Assembly: GCA_949752795.1 (NCBI GenBank)
Contig: CATKHW010000281.1
Location: forward strand, 1-64,000
Origin: Hyperoodon ampullatus
Lineage: Eukaryota; Chordata; Mammalia; Artiodactyla; Ziphiidae
DNA length: 64,000 bases
Direction: 5' to 3'
Made by a program: the position numbers and the translations under genes. Below are positions 62,941 through 64,000 of this stretch, one piece after another; within the stretch, counting starts at the first letter, position 1; each line of letters begins with the position of its first letter. A model generated the notes under the pieces. The model was not told where the DNA came from. It saw only the letters and a list, made by a program, of their open reading frames with translations, and ran no database searches.

Positions 62941-63925
62941 GGGAATGGCAAAAAGCATCCCTCAGAATGGGCGAAAATATTTGCAAACGAATCAATGGAC
63001 AAAGGTTTAATCTCCAATATATACAAAGAGCTCATGCAGCTTAATATTAAAAAAACAAACAACCCAATACAAAAATGGGCAGAAGATCTAAAGAGACGTT
63101 TCTTCAAAGAAGACACAGAGATGGCCAAGACGCACATGAAAAGCTGCTCAATATCACTAATTATTAGAGAAATGCAAATCAAAACTACAATGAGGTATCA
63201 CCTCACACCTGTTAGAATCGGCATCATCAGAAAATCTACAAACAACGAATTCTGGGGAGGGTGTGGACAAAAGGATCCCTCTTCCACTAGTGGTGGAAAT
63301 GTAAATTGATACAGTCACGATGGAGAACAGTATGGAGTTTCCTTAAAAAAACTAGAAATAGAATTACCATATGATCCAGCAATCCCACTTCTGGGCATAT
63401 ACCCAGAGAAAACCATAAATCAAAAAGGCACATTCACCACAATGCTCATTTCAGCACTATTTATGATAGCCAGGTAATGGAAGCAGCCTAAATACCCACA
63501 GACAGACGAATGGATAAAGATGTGGTACATATATAAAATGGAATATTACTCAGCCATAAGAAGGAATGAAACTGGGTCATTTGTAGAGATGTCGATGGAT
63601 CTAGAGACTGTCATACAGAATGAAGTAAGTCAGAAAGAGAAAAACAAATATTGTATATTAATGCATATATGTGGAACCTAGAAAAATGGTACAGATGAAC
63701 TGGTTTGCAGGGAAGAAATAGAGACACAGAGGTAGAGAACACACGTATGGACACCAAGTGTGGGAAGCCATGGGGAGGTGGTGTTGGGATGAGTTGGGCG
63801 ATTGGGATTGACCTGTATACATGTATATGCATAAAATACATAACTAATAATAACCTGCTGTATAAAAAAATAAATAAAATTAAATTTCAAAATTTTAAAA
63901 AATAAAATTTAAAAATAAAGCAGAA
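62941..63925 (+). mobile_element. 5'-truncated L1 3' end in B4
   Basis: ORF2 C-terminal remnant open 62995-63309, 3' UTR and A-rich tail, near-identical to B1. Confidence 0.88.
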
Positions 63926-64000
63926 AAAAGTTCTTCCCTTCACACAGATGTATTTATATGAATGAATTATTTCCATGCTTATATCTAAAAATACATAAAA

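Larger units (their letters stand above)
53293..64000 (+). repeat. Second array of the 2.73 kb macrosatellite (B1-B4)
   Basis: Unit starts at 53293, 56024, 58741 and 61472 (spacing 2731, 2717, 2731 bp). Same composition as the A units, with B-specific variants (ccagagaaaacc, gtaagaaaaaataaaaaatt). The array continues past the right end of the window. Confidence 0.92.
61472..64000 (+). repeat. 2.73 kb unit B4 (runs off the window)
   Basis: Nearly identical to B1 from ~62170 to the end at an offset of 8178 bp, while its GC-rich module resembles B3. The last ~200 bp of the unit lie outside the window. Confidence 0.9.

Noticed and set aside
1..64000. CENP-B box as evidence for a centromere
   Set aside because: I looked for the 17 bp box pattern in the satellite unit (for example around ggttcgcacaggttgcc) and found no acceptable match, so a centromeric role is not claimed.

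Overview
The window looks like heterochromatic, gene-free DNA from a whale. Every long block is repeat DNA. The LINE-1 3' ends (ORF2 C-terminus, 3' UTR, A-rich tail) are of the cetartiodactyl type. The dominant satellite is a ~1,737 bp tandem unit whose 3' half is a decayed L1 3' end, all units in the same orientation. Length and composition fit what is known as the common cetacean satellite, reported to be L1-derived (about 1.7 kb in baleen and sperm whales, shorter in dolphins). That identification is from memory and unit length, not from a database search. No intact protein-coding gene was found; the open frames present are chance or fossil frames in repeats.

Layout: (1) 1-10230, six units of the 1.74 kb satellite (U1-U6). 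(2) 10231-~16312, a second tandem repeat of ~2.73 kb (A1, A2, truncated A3). Each full unit joins an unrecognised GC-rich module, an old L1 3' fragment, a spacer with a CTCF-like motif, a TTTC-rich tract and a younger L1 3' end. (3) ~16313-19720, the only non-tandem stretch: a short tandem repeat, a frameshifted class I endogenous retrovirus relic (pol, env TM remnant, LTR-like end) and an L1 3' UTR scrap. (4) ~19880-24160, strongly diverged 1.74 kb units (D1-D3). (5) ~24161-35694, 11.5 kb of a 24/25 bp minisatellite with several layers of higher-order repetition, sitting inside unit D3 in place of ~400 bp. (6) 35695-53292, the rest of D3 and ten more 1.74 kb units (C1-C10). (7) 53293-64000, the 2.73 kb array again (B1-B4, running off the window).

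Two points stand out. Every 1.74 kb unit that is not interrupted before it carries a 74 bp inverted repeat with no spacer (37 bp arms), perfect in at least two units, and one arm position shows paired changes (C/G, T/A, G/C) in different units. Every full 2.73 kb unit carries the same strong CTCF-like 20-mer, which recalls CTCF-bearing macrosatellites such as human DXZ4. The junction from 1.74 kb to 2.73 kb repeats is the same at ~10230 and ~53292, so the window holds two copies of one compound block.
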